From Halobacterium wangiae (lineage in GTDB: Archaea; Halobacteriota; Halobacteria; Halobacteriales; Halobacteriaceae), in assembly GCF_021249345.1 (NCBI RefSeq), contig NZ_CP089588.1, positions 2,914,001-2,978,000 on the forward strand: 64,000 bases of DNA, in the 5' to 3' direction. The notes beneath the pieces are model-generated. The model searched no databases. It saw only the letters and a program-made list of their open reading frames with translations, and had not been told where the DNA came from. Every line of letters begins with the position of its first letter. Within the stretch, counting starts at the first letter, position 1. Shown here in pieces: positions 25,153 to 32,598 of the stretch. The translations under genes and the position numbers were made by a program.

Positions 25153-26223
25153 ATGACGCCAGTGAACACGAGTGAACGACCGTTCGTGCTGATCTGGGAG
25201 GTGACGCAGGCCTGCGAACTCGCCTGCGAGCACTGTCGGGCGGACGCGACCCCCGACCGCCACCCGGACGAACTCTCCACCGCGGAGGCGAAGGACCTGC
25301 TCGACGACGCGCGCCGGTTCGGCGAGAACCAGCTCGTCGTGCTCTCCGGCGGCGACCCGCTCGCCCGGGACGACACCGTCGAGCTGGTGGAGTACGGCAC
25401 GGACGTCGGCCTCCGTATGACTGTCACACCGAGTGGCACGCGGTCTCTCTCGACGGAGGCCGTGCACGCGCTCGCCGACGCTGGTGTGCGGCGGCTCGCG
25501 GTGAGCATCGACGGCGCGGGCTCAGAGGCACACGACTCGTTCCGTGGGGAAGACGGTAGCTTCGTGCAGACCGTCCGCGCCGCCCGAGCGGCCCGCGAGG
25601 CGGACGTACCGCTGCAGGTCAACACGACGGTCTGTGCCCAGACCGTCGCGGACCTGCCGGCCGTCCGTGACCTCGTGCGGGAGCTCGGCGCGGTGCTATG
25701 GAGCGTCTTCTTCCTCGTCCCCGTCGGCCGCGGCCGCGTCCTCGACCCGATCGCTCCCGAGCGCACGGAGTCGGTGATGGAGTGGCTCGACGACGTCGCG
25801 AACACGGAGGAGTTCGGCGTGAAGACCACCGAGGCTCCACACTACCGCCGCGTGCGCGCCCAGCAGGCCGCGTCCAGCGGCGGAGCAGGAGGGAGTCGTC
25901 GCCGCGGCGGCATCACGGCGGGCGACGGGTTCGCCTTCGTCAGCCACACGGGCGACGTCTACCCCTCCGGGTTCCTCCCAAGGAGCGCGGGCAACGTTGG
26001 GAACGAATCAGTGGTCGACATCTACCGGAACAGCGACCTGTTCCAGCAGCTCCGCCGGAAGGACGACCTGCGCGGGAAGTGCGGGGCGTGTTCGTTCCGC
26101 CACGTCTGCGGCGGGAGTCGGTCGCGTGCGTACGCGGCTACCGGTGACCCGATGGGGAGCGACCCGCTCTGTCCACACGTCCCGGACAGCTACGACGGCC
26201 CGCTCCCCGAGACGCTGCGCTGA
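25153..26223 (+). CDS. Radical SAM/SPASM enzyme (TIGR04053-like)
   Basis: This 356-residue protein has the cluster motif CELACEHC and the SAM-binding GGDP (LSGGDPLARDDTVELV). The SPASM region contains GKCGACSFRHVCGGSRSRAYA and LCPH. I recall this arrangement from the TIGR04053 family, close to AhbD/Fe-coproporphyrin decarboxylase and to peptide-modifying enzymes. It diverges from the rSAM-partner/radical SAM pair and precedes the multicopper oxidase. It could make heme for the neighbouring redox proteins, or modify the CGCGG precursor. Confidence 0.85.
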   Translation: MTPVNTSERPFVLIWEVTQACELACEHCRADATPDRHPDELSTAEAKDLLDDARRFGENQLVVLSGGDPLARDDTVELVEYGTDVGLRMTVTPSGTRSLSTEAVHALADAGVRRLAVSIDGAGSEAHDSFRGEDGSFVQTVRAARAAREADVPLQVNTTVCAQTVADLPAVRDLVRELGAVLWSVFFLVPVGRGRVLDPIAPERTESVMEWLDDVANTEEFGVKTTEAPHYRRVRAQQAASSGGAGGSRRRGGITAGDGFAFVSHTGDVYPSGFLPRSAGNVGNESVVDIYRNSDLFQQLRRKDDLRGKCGACSFRHVCGGSRSRAYAATGDPMGSDPLCPHVPDSYDGPLPETLR

Positions 26224-26323
26224 CGCCGCTGTTCTGCACCCGCTGTTGGGTCCCTGTAGCCCGTAGTTCGCTCTCCGTGCTGGTCCCGGCCCGGAAGCAC
26301 CAGCTGGCGACCCCCGAATCTAC

Positions 26324-26335
26324 CGAACATGTTCG
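26324..26335. promoter_or_regulatory. NarO-like operator upstream of the multicopper oxidase
   Basis: CGAACATGTTCG is a perfect palindrome. Its centre is about 90 bp from the ATG at 26420, twice the usual distance. Confidence 0.6.
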
Positions 26336-26341
26336 GCCACC

Positions 26342-26360
26342 GTTCCCGGGTGGTGGGAAC
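26342..26360. promoter_or_regulatory. GTTCCC-N7-GGGAAC inverted repeat, multicopper oxidase promoter
   Basis: Same repeat as at 25032-25050. It lies between the CGAAC palindrome and a TATA-like CTTTACC (about 26392), centred 69 bp upstream of the ATG. Confidence 0.55.
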
Positions 26361-26419
26361 AGTTTCCGGGGGGCGGGAATCACCGACCCGGGCTTTACCA
26401 GGGGAGTGCCAACGTCGAG

Positions 26420-27577
26420 ATGTCTATGAGAGACCGTATTGGCGCACCCGGCACCGGAATTTCGCGGCGCGAATTCGTCGCAGCGACGGGCGGCCTGGGC
26501 ACGGCCGCACTGGCTGGCTGTACCGCACCGGTCCAGTCGAACCGGAACCAGACCAGTTCGACGACCACGAGCGCACAGAACCGGGACCAGGACCTCCCGA
26601 CGACGAGTCCGCCGGAGATCGTCGACGTCCACGAACAGGGTAACCAAGTCACGCTGAAGAGCATGCCCGCCGTCCACGAGGCCCACCCCCTCGACACGAT
26701 GGGCGGCCCGGTGGAACTCCCGCGCGTCTGGGCGTTCCAGGCAGACGACGGCGAGCCGAGCGTTCCCGGTCCCATCATCCGGACGGTGGAGGGCGAGGAC
26801 ATCGAGGTCACCCTCGACAACACGGACGGGATGCGTCCGCACACGCTGCACTTCCACGGCGCGCAGAAGGCCTGGATGGACGACGGCGTGCCGACGACGA
26901 CCGGTATCCGGGTGGACGCCGGCGAGAAGCACACGTACACCATCCCCGCCAACGTGCCGGGGACGCACGTCTACCACTGTCACTACCAGACCCACCGGCA
27001 CATCGACATGGGGATGTACGGCATCTTCCGCGTCGACCCCGAGGGGTACGAGCCCGCGGACAAGGAGTACTTCATGACGGTGAAGGACTGGGACTCCCGG
27101 CTCAACCGGAAGATGGCGGGCGAGAACGTGGAGTACAGCCCCCGCACGCGCAGCCCGGACATCTTCACCATCAACGGGAAGGCGGCGCCGCGGACGCTCC
27201 ACCCCGAGGACGGCTCCCCGATCATCGTCGAGCAGGGCGACACCGTGCGCATCCACTACGTGAACGGCGGCTACATGAACCACCCGCTGCACCTCCACAA
27301 CCACCGGTTCCAGCGCGTGGAGAAGGACGGCGGCGTCATCCCGGAGGCCGCCCGCCACGACATGGACATCACGAACATCGCGCCCGCCGAGCGCCACACC
27401 ATCGAGTTCGAGGCGGACTCCGAGCCCGGCATCTACCTGATGCACTGTCACAAGGTCAACCACGTGATGAACGGGAGCTACTACCCCGGCGGGATGCTGA
27501 CGGGCATCGTCTACAAGGAGGCGATGGACACCGACATCTTCCGCCAGCTGATGGAGTACGCCGGCTACGAGGCCTGA
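26420..27577 (+). CDS. Two-domain multicopper oxidase, Tat-exported lipoprotein
   Basis: This protein has 385 residues. The signal is SRREFVAATGGLGTAALAGC: a twin-arginine motif followed by a lipobox Cys. Domain 1 has HTLHFHG and YHCHYQTHRHIDMGM, a full type-1 copper site with Met ligand plus trinuclear-site His. Domain 2 has HPLHLHNH and LMHCHKVNH. All four HxH motifs of a laccase-type trinuclear centre are present, so I call it a two-domain multicopper oxidase. It is not NirK, although it sits where a copper nitrite reductase might be expected. The halocyanin gene follows by 22 bp and is the likely electron partner. Confidence 0.88.
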   Translation: MSMRDRIGAPGTGISRREFVAATGGLGTAALAGCTAPVQSNRNQTSSTTTSAQNRDQDLPTTSPPEIVDVHEQGNQVTLKSMPAVHEAHPLDTMGGPVELPRVWAFQADDGEPSVPGPIIRTVEGEDIEVTLDNTDGMRPHTLHFHGAQKAWMDDGVPTTTGIRVDAGEKHTYTIPANVPGTHVYHCHYQTHRHIDMGMYGIFRVDPEGYEPADKEYFMTVKDWDSRLNRKMAGENVEYSPRTRSPDIFTINGKAAPRTLHPEDGSPIIVEQGDTVRIHYVNGGYMNHPLHLHNHRFQRVEKDGGVIPEAARHDMDITNIAPAERHTIEFEADSEPGIYLMHCHKVNHVMNGSYYPGGMLTGIVYKEAMDTDIFRQLMEYAGYEA

Positions 27578-27599
27578 TCACACCCCAACACCCACACAC

Positions 27600-28637
27600 A
27601 TGTCTCCGAACGACACGACGATGGTCGACAGACGAACCGTACTCCGAGCGACTGCAGCGGCTGGCGCGGTCGCGGTCGGGGGGAACGCACTCCCCGGGAC
27701 TGCCAGCGCCCAGGAAGACGACTTCGAGGCCTGGTTCGACAACGTCGACAACTACGACGGCGTGGTCGACGAGACCGGCTCCAGCGAGGTCACCGTGGAG
27801 GTCGGTGCCGAGGCCAACGGTGGTCAATTAGGCTTCGGCCCCGCAGCGGTGCGGGTCGACCCCGGGACGACGGTGACCTGGGAGTGGGTCGGCGGCACCC
27901 ACAACGTGGTCGCCGACGACGGCAGCTACGAGAGCGAGATGACCGACGAGAACGGGTTCACGTTCACGCAGACGTTCGACGAAAAGGGTGTCTCGAAGTA
28001 CTACTGCATGCCCCACGAACAGATGGGCATGAAGGGCGCCATCGTCGTCGGTGACGTCGACGTCGGGAGCGCCTCGGGCAGTAGTGACACCCAGGGCGAC
28101 GGCGAGAGCGAACCGGCCTCCGTGGACTTCGACGGCTGGTTCGACAACGTCGGCAACTTCGACGGCGTGGTCGACGAGACTGGCTCCAGCGAGGTCACCG
28201 TCGAGGTCGGTGCCGAGGCCAACGGCGGCCAGTTCGGCTTCGGTCCGGCGGCAGTTCGCGTCGACCCTGGAACCACCGTGACCTGGGAGTGGGTCGGTGG
28301 CAGCCACAACGTGGTCGCCGACGACGGCAGCTACGAGAGTGAACTCACCGACGAGGATGGATTCACGTTCACGCAGACGTTCGAGGAGGAGGGCGTCTCG
28401 AAGTACTACTGCATGCCCCACGAACAGATGGGAATGAAGGGCGCCGTCGTCGTCGGCAGCGGCGGTGGCGGCGGTGGCGGCGGGAGCGGAGGCGGAGTCC
28501 TCTCCACCACCGACATCGGCGTGCTCGCGTTCGCCGGGGCGCTGGTCGGTGGTCTGCTGTCGCCGTTCGCGCTGAAGGCGTCGCGCAGTTCGTCCGGGCG
28601 CACTGGCCGGACCCGCGACTCGCCGCGTCGGCGCTGA
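27600..28637 (+). CDS. Halocyanin with two tandem plastocyanin domains
   Basis: This protein has 345 residues. A Tat signal (DRRTVLRATAAAGAVAVGG) precedes two nearly identical blue-copper domains. Each has a His in GG(T/S)HNVVADDGSY and the Cys-His-Met loop YYCMPHEQMGMKGA, a complete type-1 copper site. A Gly-rich linker and a C-terminal helix (GVLAFAGALVGGLLSPFAL) anchor it to the membrane. It shuttles electrons at the outer face and shares an operon with the multicopper oxidase. The domains are duplicated at DNA level (see repeat entry). Confidence 0.93.
   Translation: MSPNDTTMVDRRTVLRATAAAGAVAVGGNALPGTASAQEDDFEAWFDNVDNYDGVVDETGSSEVTVEVGAEANGGQLGFGPAAVRVDPGTTVTWEWVGGTHNVVADDGSYESEMTDENGFTFTQTFDEKGVSKYYCMPHEQMGMKGAIVVGDVDVGSASGSSDTQGDGESEPASVDFDGWFDNVGNFDGVVDETGSSEVTVEVGAEANGGQFGFGPAAVRVDPGTTVTWEWVGGSHNVVADDGSYESELTDEDGFTFTQTFEEEGVSKYYCMPHEQMGMKGAVVVGSGGGGGGGGSGGGVLSTTDIGVLAFAGALVGGLLSPFALKASRSSSGRTGRTRDSPRRR
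27729..28457 (+). repeat. Internal direct duplication within the halocyanin gene
   Basis: Bases 27729-28052 and 28134-28457 are collinear 324-bp copies offset by 405 bases, without gaps. Most codons are identical, and the loop around the copper ligands is almost unchanged. The short unique linker between them is Ser/Asp/Glu-rich. This is a recent or homogenised in-frame duplication. Confidence 0.85.
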
Positions 28638-28640
28638 CGC

Positions 28641-28907
28641 TCAGGACGAACAGTTCTTCTCGCAGGACCCGGAGCCGGACCGGAGGCGGAGGACAACGCC
28701 GATGACGCCGACGGTCAGTGCTGCCACGAGGACTCGAATCAGTCCGCCGCCGAGTGCGGCCGTCGCCCCGCCGGCAGCGGTCCCCCCGGCGACGCCCGTC
28801 GCGGCCGGAGCAGCGAACAGACAGCAGAGACTCAGCGCGCCGCCGACGCCGAGCAACGTCCATCTGTCGCCCGAGTCCGCGTCGGCGTCTTCCTCCGATG
28901 TAGTCAC
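28641..28907 (-). CDS. Small membrane protein with Cys-rich tail
   Basis: This 88-residue protein starts at a GTG. An acidic N-terminus leads to two helices (LLGVGGALSLCCLFAAPAATG, then GGLIRVLVAALTVGVIGVVLRL). Two Cys lie in the first helix, and the tail is GSCEKNCSS. The paired cysteines in membrane and tail recall MerT-like transporters or thiol relays. It converges on the halocyanin gene and lies just downstream of another Cys-bearing membrane protein and the thioredoxin genes. Confidence 0.65.
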   Translation of the reverse strand: MTTSEEDADADSGDRWTLLGVGGALSLCCLFAAPAATGVAGGTAAGGATAALGGGLIRVLVAALTVGVIGVVLRLRSGSGSCEKNCSS

Positions 28908-28965
28908 TGTACGTCGCCGTACGGTGGTGGCTTCTATGGTTCTTTGGGCTCGACAGCCGGCACGG

Positions 28966-29379
28966 TCAGCACGTCGCGCAGGTCCGCTGGCGCTGGTAGT
29001 AGAGGACCGCGCCGAACAGCGCGACGGCCACCACACCGAGCACGGGCCGGAGTGGCTCGAAGTACGTCATGAGTGCCGACGAGCCGAACAGTGACACGAG
29101 GAGGACGTTGCAGACCGGACAGCCGAACGCGAGCAGCCCGACGACGCCACCGCCGGTCGCGAACCGGTCGCTGGTCGCGTCCCCGGTCGACCCTCGCTGG
29201 ACGACGAACGCCACGGCGAACGCGGCCGTGGCTGTCAGGAAGAGGTAGTCCGCTGGCCGCCGTGGTACCATCCGAACGTAGAGTGGGTTCGGGACGAGAC
29301 CGGTGACGGTACCGAGGAGCAGGAACACGGCGGCGCCGACACCGATGCCCTTCAGAAGTCGAGTCCTGGAAGCAGCCAT
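28966..29379 (-). CDS. Four-helix membrane protein with CPVC and C-terminal CATC motifs
   Basis: This 137-residue protein has about four helices. Helix 3 begins FGCPVCNVLLVSLFGSS, and the protein ends RQRTCATC. Two CxxC pairs at membrane and tail suggest transmembrane dithiol exchange, analogous to CcdA/DsbD-type proteins, but I recognise no family. It is transcribed in the same direction as thioredoxin and thioredoxin reductase and follows them by 54 bp, so an electron path thioredoxin - membrane protein - exported copper proteins is an attractive inference. Confidence 0.65.
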   Translation of the reverse strand: MAASRTRLLKGIGVGAAVFLLLGTVTGLVPNPLYVRMVPRRPADYLFLTATAAFAVAFVVQRGSTGDATSDRFATGGGVVGLLAFGCPVCNVLLVSLFGSSALMTYFEPLRPVLGVVAVALFGAVLYYQRQRTCATC

Positions 29380-29433
29380 CTGTTAGTCTGGTTCGGTTCT
29401 CGGGACGAAAAACGTGGCGAGAGGTGGCTGTCG

Positions 29434-30459
29434 TTACGGGGTCGCTTCGACGGGGTTCCGTTCGGAGCGCTCGACGGCCTCGACGAACGCCTCGGCGTCG
29501 AGTGCAGCACGGCTTCCGGTTCCGGCGGCCGTGACGGCCTGCTGGTATCGCGGGTCGGCCACGTCGCCAGCGACGAAGACGCCGTCCACGCCGGTCTCGG
29601 TCGTCGGTCGACCGTCTTCGTCGGTCTCCGTCAGGACGTAGCCGTCTTCGTCGAGTTCGACGTCGGTTCCCTCCAGGAACGTCGTGTTCGGCGTGTGGCC
29701 GATGCCGTAGAACACGCCGCCGACGTCGACGGTCTCGGAGTGCAGGTCCTCGCCCTCGTCGGCTCGCTCGCTGGGGTAGCCGTCGGGGTGAGAGACGAGC
29801 GTGGCGCCGGTGACGCCGTCCTCACGGGAGCCGTGGATCGCCTGGAGTTCCGTGTTCCAGCGGAACTCGATGGCGTCGTGCTCGCGGGCGCGTTCGGCCA
29901 TGATCTCGGAGGCCCGGAGTTCCTCGCGGCGGTGGACGACGGTCACGGAGTCGGCGAACTTCGCGAGGAAGAGCGCCTCCTCCATCGCGCTGTCGCCGCC
30001 GCCGATGACGAGGACGTCGTCGCCGCGGTGGAACGCGCCGTCGCAGGTCGCACACGTCGAGAGGCCGTACCCCATCAGTTCGTCCTCGCCGTCGGCACCG
30101 ACCCACCTCGCGCTCGCGCCGGTCGCGACGACGAGCGCGCGGGTACGCAGGGTCTCGCCGTTCGAGAGCTCGAGCTCGATAGGGTGGCCCTCGACGTCTG
30201 CCGTCTCGATGAGGCCGCGTTCGAACTCTGCGCCGAACGTCTCGGCCTGCTCCTTACCGCGCTGGATCAGTTCCATGCCGCCGACGCCCTCGGGGAAGCC
30301 GAGGTAGTTCTCCACGTCCGTCGTGAGCGTCAGCTGACCGCCCGGCTCGTCCCCCTCGAGGACGAGCGGGTCGAGGTCCGCGCGGGCGGCGTAGACGGCC
30401 GCGGAGAGTCCCGCGACGCCCGAGCCTGCGACGACGATGTCGCGAGTGTCCCCGCTCAT
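29434..30459 (-). CDS. trxB: Thioredoxin reductase-like FAD oxidoreductase
   Basis: This protein of 341 residues has FAD motif VVAGSGVAGLSAAVYAARA, the redox-active disulfide in LSTCATCDGAFHRG and the second Rossmann motif VLVIGGGDSAMEEALFLA. The C-terminal GVDGVFVAGDVADPRYQQ completes the thioredoxin-reductase pattern. It reduces thioredoxin with NAD(P)H; the cofactor preference cannot be read. It begins directly after the thioredoxin stop, with no gap, and the two form an operon. Confidence 0.93.
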   Translation of the reverse strand: MSGDTRDIVVAGSGVAGLSAAVYAARADLDPLVLEGDEPGGQLTLTTDVENYLGFPEGVGGMELIQRGKEQAETFGAEFERGLIETADVEGHPIELELSNGETLRTRALVVATGASARWVGADGEDELMGYGLSTCATCDGAFHRGDDVLVIGGGDSAMEEALFLAKFADSVTVVHRREELRASEIMAERAREHDAIEFRWNTELQAIHGSREDGVTGATLVSHPDGYPSERADEGEDLHSETVDVGGVFYGIGHTPNTTFLEGTDVELDEDGYVLTETDEDGRPTTETGVDGVFVAGDVADPRYQQAVTAAGTGSRAALDAEAFVEAVERSERNPVEATP

Positions 30460-30816
30460 CTACTCGGTGTACCCCTCGATCAGCGAGCGCAGTCGTGCTT
30501 CGTCCTGGAGACCGACGAGTTCCTCGACCTGCTCGCCGTTGGCGAACAGGACGAGCGTGGGGACGCCCCGGACGCCGTACGCGGCGGCGAGTTCCTGGTT
30601 CGCGTCGACGTCGACCTTGGCGACGGTCGCGTCCGTCTCGGCGGCGAGGGTCTCGACGACCGGCGCGATCATCTGACAGGGACCACACCAGTCGGCGTAG
30701 AAGTCCGCGAGGACGACGCCGTCCCCGACGAGCTCGTCGAGTTCCGCCTCTCCGTCGACCGCGACGGGTTCGGTGGGCGTCGCCGTACTCGATTCGGTGG
30801 TGGAATCAGTTGTCAT
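30460..30816 (-). CDS. Thioredoxin
   Basis: This 118-residue protein has the active site ADFYADWCGPCQMIAPVVE and the cis-proline loop VRGVPTLVLFANGE. A Ser/Thr-rich N-terminal extension of about 20 residues precedes the fold. The start at 30816 is the first ATG with protein-like sequence. It is cotranscribed with the downstream reductase. A GTATTG-type motif sits 51 bp upstream, shared with the sulfur genes further on. Confidence 0.94.
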   Translation of the reverse strand: MTTDSTTESSTATPTEPVAVDGEAELDELVGDGVVLADFYADWCGPCQMIAPVVETLAAETDATVAKVDVDANQELAAAYGVRGVPTLVLFANGEQVEELVGLQDEARLRSLIEGYTE

Positions 30817-30861
30817 CACTACCTGGTAGGGGCCGCACCGATTTAAGGTTTTGGGAATACC

Positions 30862-30872
30862 GCACAATACTG
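30862..30872 (-). promoter_or_regulatory. GTATTG-type motif, thioredoxin promoter
   Basis: On the minus strand this reads CAGTATTGTGC, and it is followed by a second GGTATT. It lies upstream of a TATA-like CCTTAAAT. Confidence 0.5.
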
Positions 30873-30996
30873 TTTCTGGGCGGGGCGATTGCTCCGTCGG
30901 CAGAGGACACAGCCTGCTGCGTGGGCACTAGAAGCGTACCGGATACGGACAGACCGCAGCGGCCACGGACGGAGCGAAAGTGGGGTGGTGAGACGA

Positions 30997-31027
30997 GAGA
31001 GGGACGTGTGGAGGAGAGGGACGTGTG
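30997..31027 (+). repeat. Short tandem repeat in intergenic DNA
   Basis: GAGAGGGACGTGTG occurs at 30997-31010 and 31014-31027 with a three-base spacer. It lies between the regulator stop and the thioredoxin promoter and shows no coding potential. Confidence 0.5.
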
Positions 31028-31064
31028 AAGGAGACGAACTGGGTGTGGAGCGTTGGTGTAGTCG

Positions 31065-31466
31065 CTAGCTCTCGGCCGGCGTCGCGGCTTCGCCCTGCTC
31101 GTACTTGGTCTCGAACTCCTGGATGAGCTGTCCCATCTTGGCGTACCAGTCGTTGAGCAGGCGCTGCATGTCGTTCGCGATCTTCGACGGGTCCGTCGGG
31201 GAGTAGACGTGGTAGTAGCCGCCCTGGTCGTAGTTCACCTGCTCCTTCTGGATGAACCCCGTCTGGAGCAACCGCTGGATGGCCCGGTAGGCCGTCGAAC
31301 GCTCTCGGTCGACCGCTTCCGCTATCTCGTCGACCGTCAGTGGCTCCTCGACGTTCACGAGCGCCTGGAAGCACTCCTTGTCTAGCTGCTTGAGGCCGTG
31401 GAAACACTCGAGGAGTCCCTCACACTCCATGTCGCTCTGTAGTTGCTCGGCCATCGAGTCTGGCAT
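31065..31466 (-). CDS. TrmB-like helix-turn-helix regulator of the sulfur block
   Basis: This 133-residue protein has a Cys-containing N-terminal helix (MECEGLLECFHGLKQLDKECF). A winged helix follows: PLTVDEIAEAVDRERSTAYR as recognition helix, then LLQTGFIQKEQVNYDQGGYYHVY. A helical C-terminus completes it. Three Cys in the first 30 or so residues make thiol or persulfide sensing plausible. A later Met at 31454 is an alternative start. Motifs resembling GTATTG/TGTACAAT occur at its own promoter and at neighbouring sulfur promoters, so it is the best candidate for their regulator. Confidence 0.82.
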   Translation of the reverse strand: MPDSMAEQLQSDMECEGLLECFHGLKQLDKECFQALVNVEEPLTVDEIAEAVDRERSTAYRAIQRLLQTGFIQKEQVNYDQGGYYHVYSPTDPSKIANDMQRLLNDWYAKMGQLIQEFETKYEQGEAATPAES

Positions 31467-31505
31467 TGGTATCGAGTGGACGTAGCAGGTGTGGCGATAA
31501 AAGAC

Positions 31506-31526
31506 TTGTGTACAAACTGTACAATG
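31506..31526. promoter_or_regulatory. TTGTGTACAA and TGTACAATG motifs at the regulator promoter
   Basis: TTGTGTACAA and CTGTACAATG lie side by side, upstream of a minus-strand TATA-like CTTTTATC. They resemble the motif at 32830. Confidence 0.45.
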
Positions 31527-31554
31527 ACACGCACGCGACCGACGGATGGCCGCG

Positions 31555-32598
31555 TCAGTCGGCGGTGGACGTCGACGTCTGGGATTCCGCACGCATCTCC
31601 CTGACGGAACTGACGACGACCGCACCGGCGACCAGCGTCGCCGCGCCGATGATGATGGCCAGCGAGACCGAGTCGAGGACGGGCATCTCGATGACGTCAC
31701 CGACTTTCCGGACGGCGACCGCGATGGCCCCCAGCAGCAACATCACGCCGAAGTAGACCTTGATGTCGTCCTCCTCGACGAGGCTGGTTGCCGCGGCGCC
31801 CATACGGGCACCGAGCGCGCTACCGGCCAGCAGCGGGACGACGATTGACAGGTTCACCGCACCGTCGATAGCGTACAGGAAGCTACCGATACCCCCCGAG
31901 AAGACGATCTCGAAGAGGTCGGTCCCGACGGCGATGGGGACCGGAACGCCGATGAGGTAGAACAACGCGGGCATCCGGATGAACCCGCCGCCGACCCCGA
32001 GGAAGCCCGAGAGCAGCCCCGTGGCGAACGCGACGACCAGGATCATCCACAGCGACACCTTCACGCCGCCCCGTAGCTCCATCATCGGCGGAACCCGGTA
32101 GGACTGGATCGTCTTCGCGATGTCGGGGATGTCGTCGGCGTCGACCTCGGCGTGGGCAGCGTCGGCGTCGTGGCTGATGCCGCCGCCCCCGTCGCCCTTC
32201 GTCGCGTTGTACGTGATGAAGACGCCGATACCGCCGAGCAGCCCCACGTAGATGATGCTGACGACGGTGTCGGCGACTCCCATCGCCTGTAACGCGTGGA
32301 GGCCGATCTTCCCGACCTCGATGCCCACGGTGGTGCCGGCGATCATCAGCACGCCGAGTTTGTAGTCCACCTGGCCGAGGTCGCGGTGTTTCAGCGTCGC
32401 GATGACCGCGGTCGCGAAGACGAACGCGAGACCGGAGGCGACTGCGACGTCCGTCTTGTACCCCATCACCATCAGCGCGGGGGTGACGAGGAACGACCCA
32501 CCCATCCCGAAGAAACCGAACAGGAGGCCGATGAGCACCCCGAAGCCCGCGAACATCGCGAGCAGGGGTGCGGCTACCCCCAGGATCTCCAGCGTCAT
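31555..32598 (-). CDS. TauE/SafE family anion (sulfite/sulfonate) exporter
   Basis: This 347-residue protein has two four-helix halves, each with the TauE/SafE glycine motif (LLFGFFGMGGSFLVTPAL, then LLSGFLGVGGGFIRMPAL). An acidic loop with His residues lies between them. The family moves sulfite, sulfoacetate or related anions. Its ATG overlaps the stop of the 49-residue protein at 32744 (ATGA). The context of persulfide and thiosulfate genes supports a sulfur oxyanion substrate. Confidence 0.9.
   Translation of the reverse strand: MTLEILGVAAPLLAMFAGFGVLIGLLFGFFGMGGSFLVTPALMVMGYKTDVAVASGLAFVFATAVIATLKHRDLGQVDYKLGVLMIAGTTVGIEVGKIGLHALQAMGVADTVVSIIYVGLLGGIGVFITYNATKGDGGGGISHDADAAHAEVDADDIPDIAKTIQSYRVPPMMELRGGVKVSLWMILVVAFATGLLSGFLGVGGGFIRMPALFYLIGVPVPIAVGTDLFEIVFSGGIGSFLYAIDGAVNLSIVVPLLAGSALGARMGAAATSLVEEDDIKVYFGVMLLLGAIAVAVRKVGDVIEMPVLDSVSLAIIIGAATLVAGAVVVSSVREMRAESQTSTSTAD

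Noticed and set aside
23532..26223. Assigning the two radical SAM proteins firmly as AhbC and AhbD of heme synthesis.
   Set aside because: The motifs fit but also fit peptide-modifying SPASM enzymes; proximity of the CGCGG and Htur_1727-type genes makes a firm heme call unsafe.
26420..27577. Copper nitrite reductase NirK, suggested by the anaerobic-type operator and halocyanin neighbour.
   Set aside because: The second domain has HxH and HCH motifs of a laccase-type trinuclear centre, absent from NirK, so multicopper oxidase fits better.
30997..31027. Tandem GAGAGGGACGTGTG copies as a possible replication or regulatory iteron.
   Set aside because: Only two copies, no AT-rich unwinding region and no initiator gene nearby.
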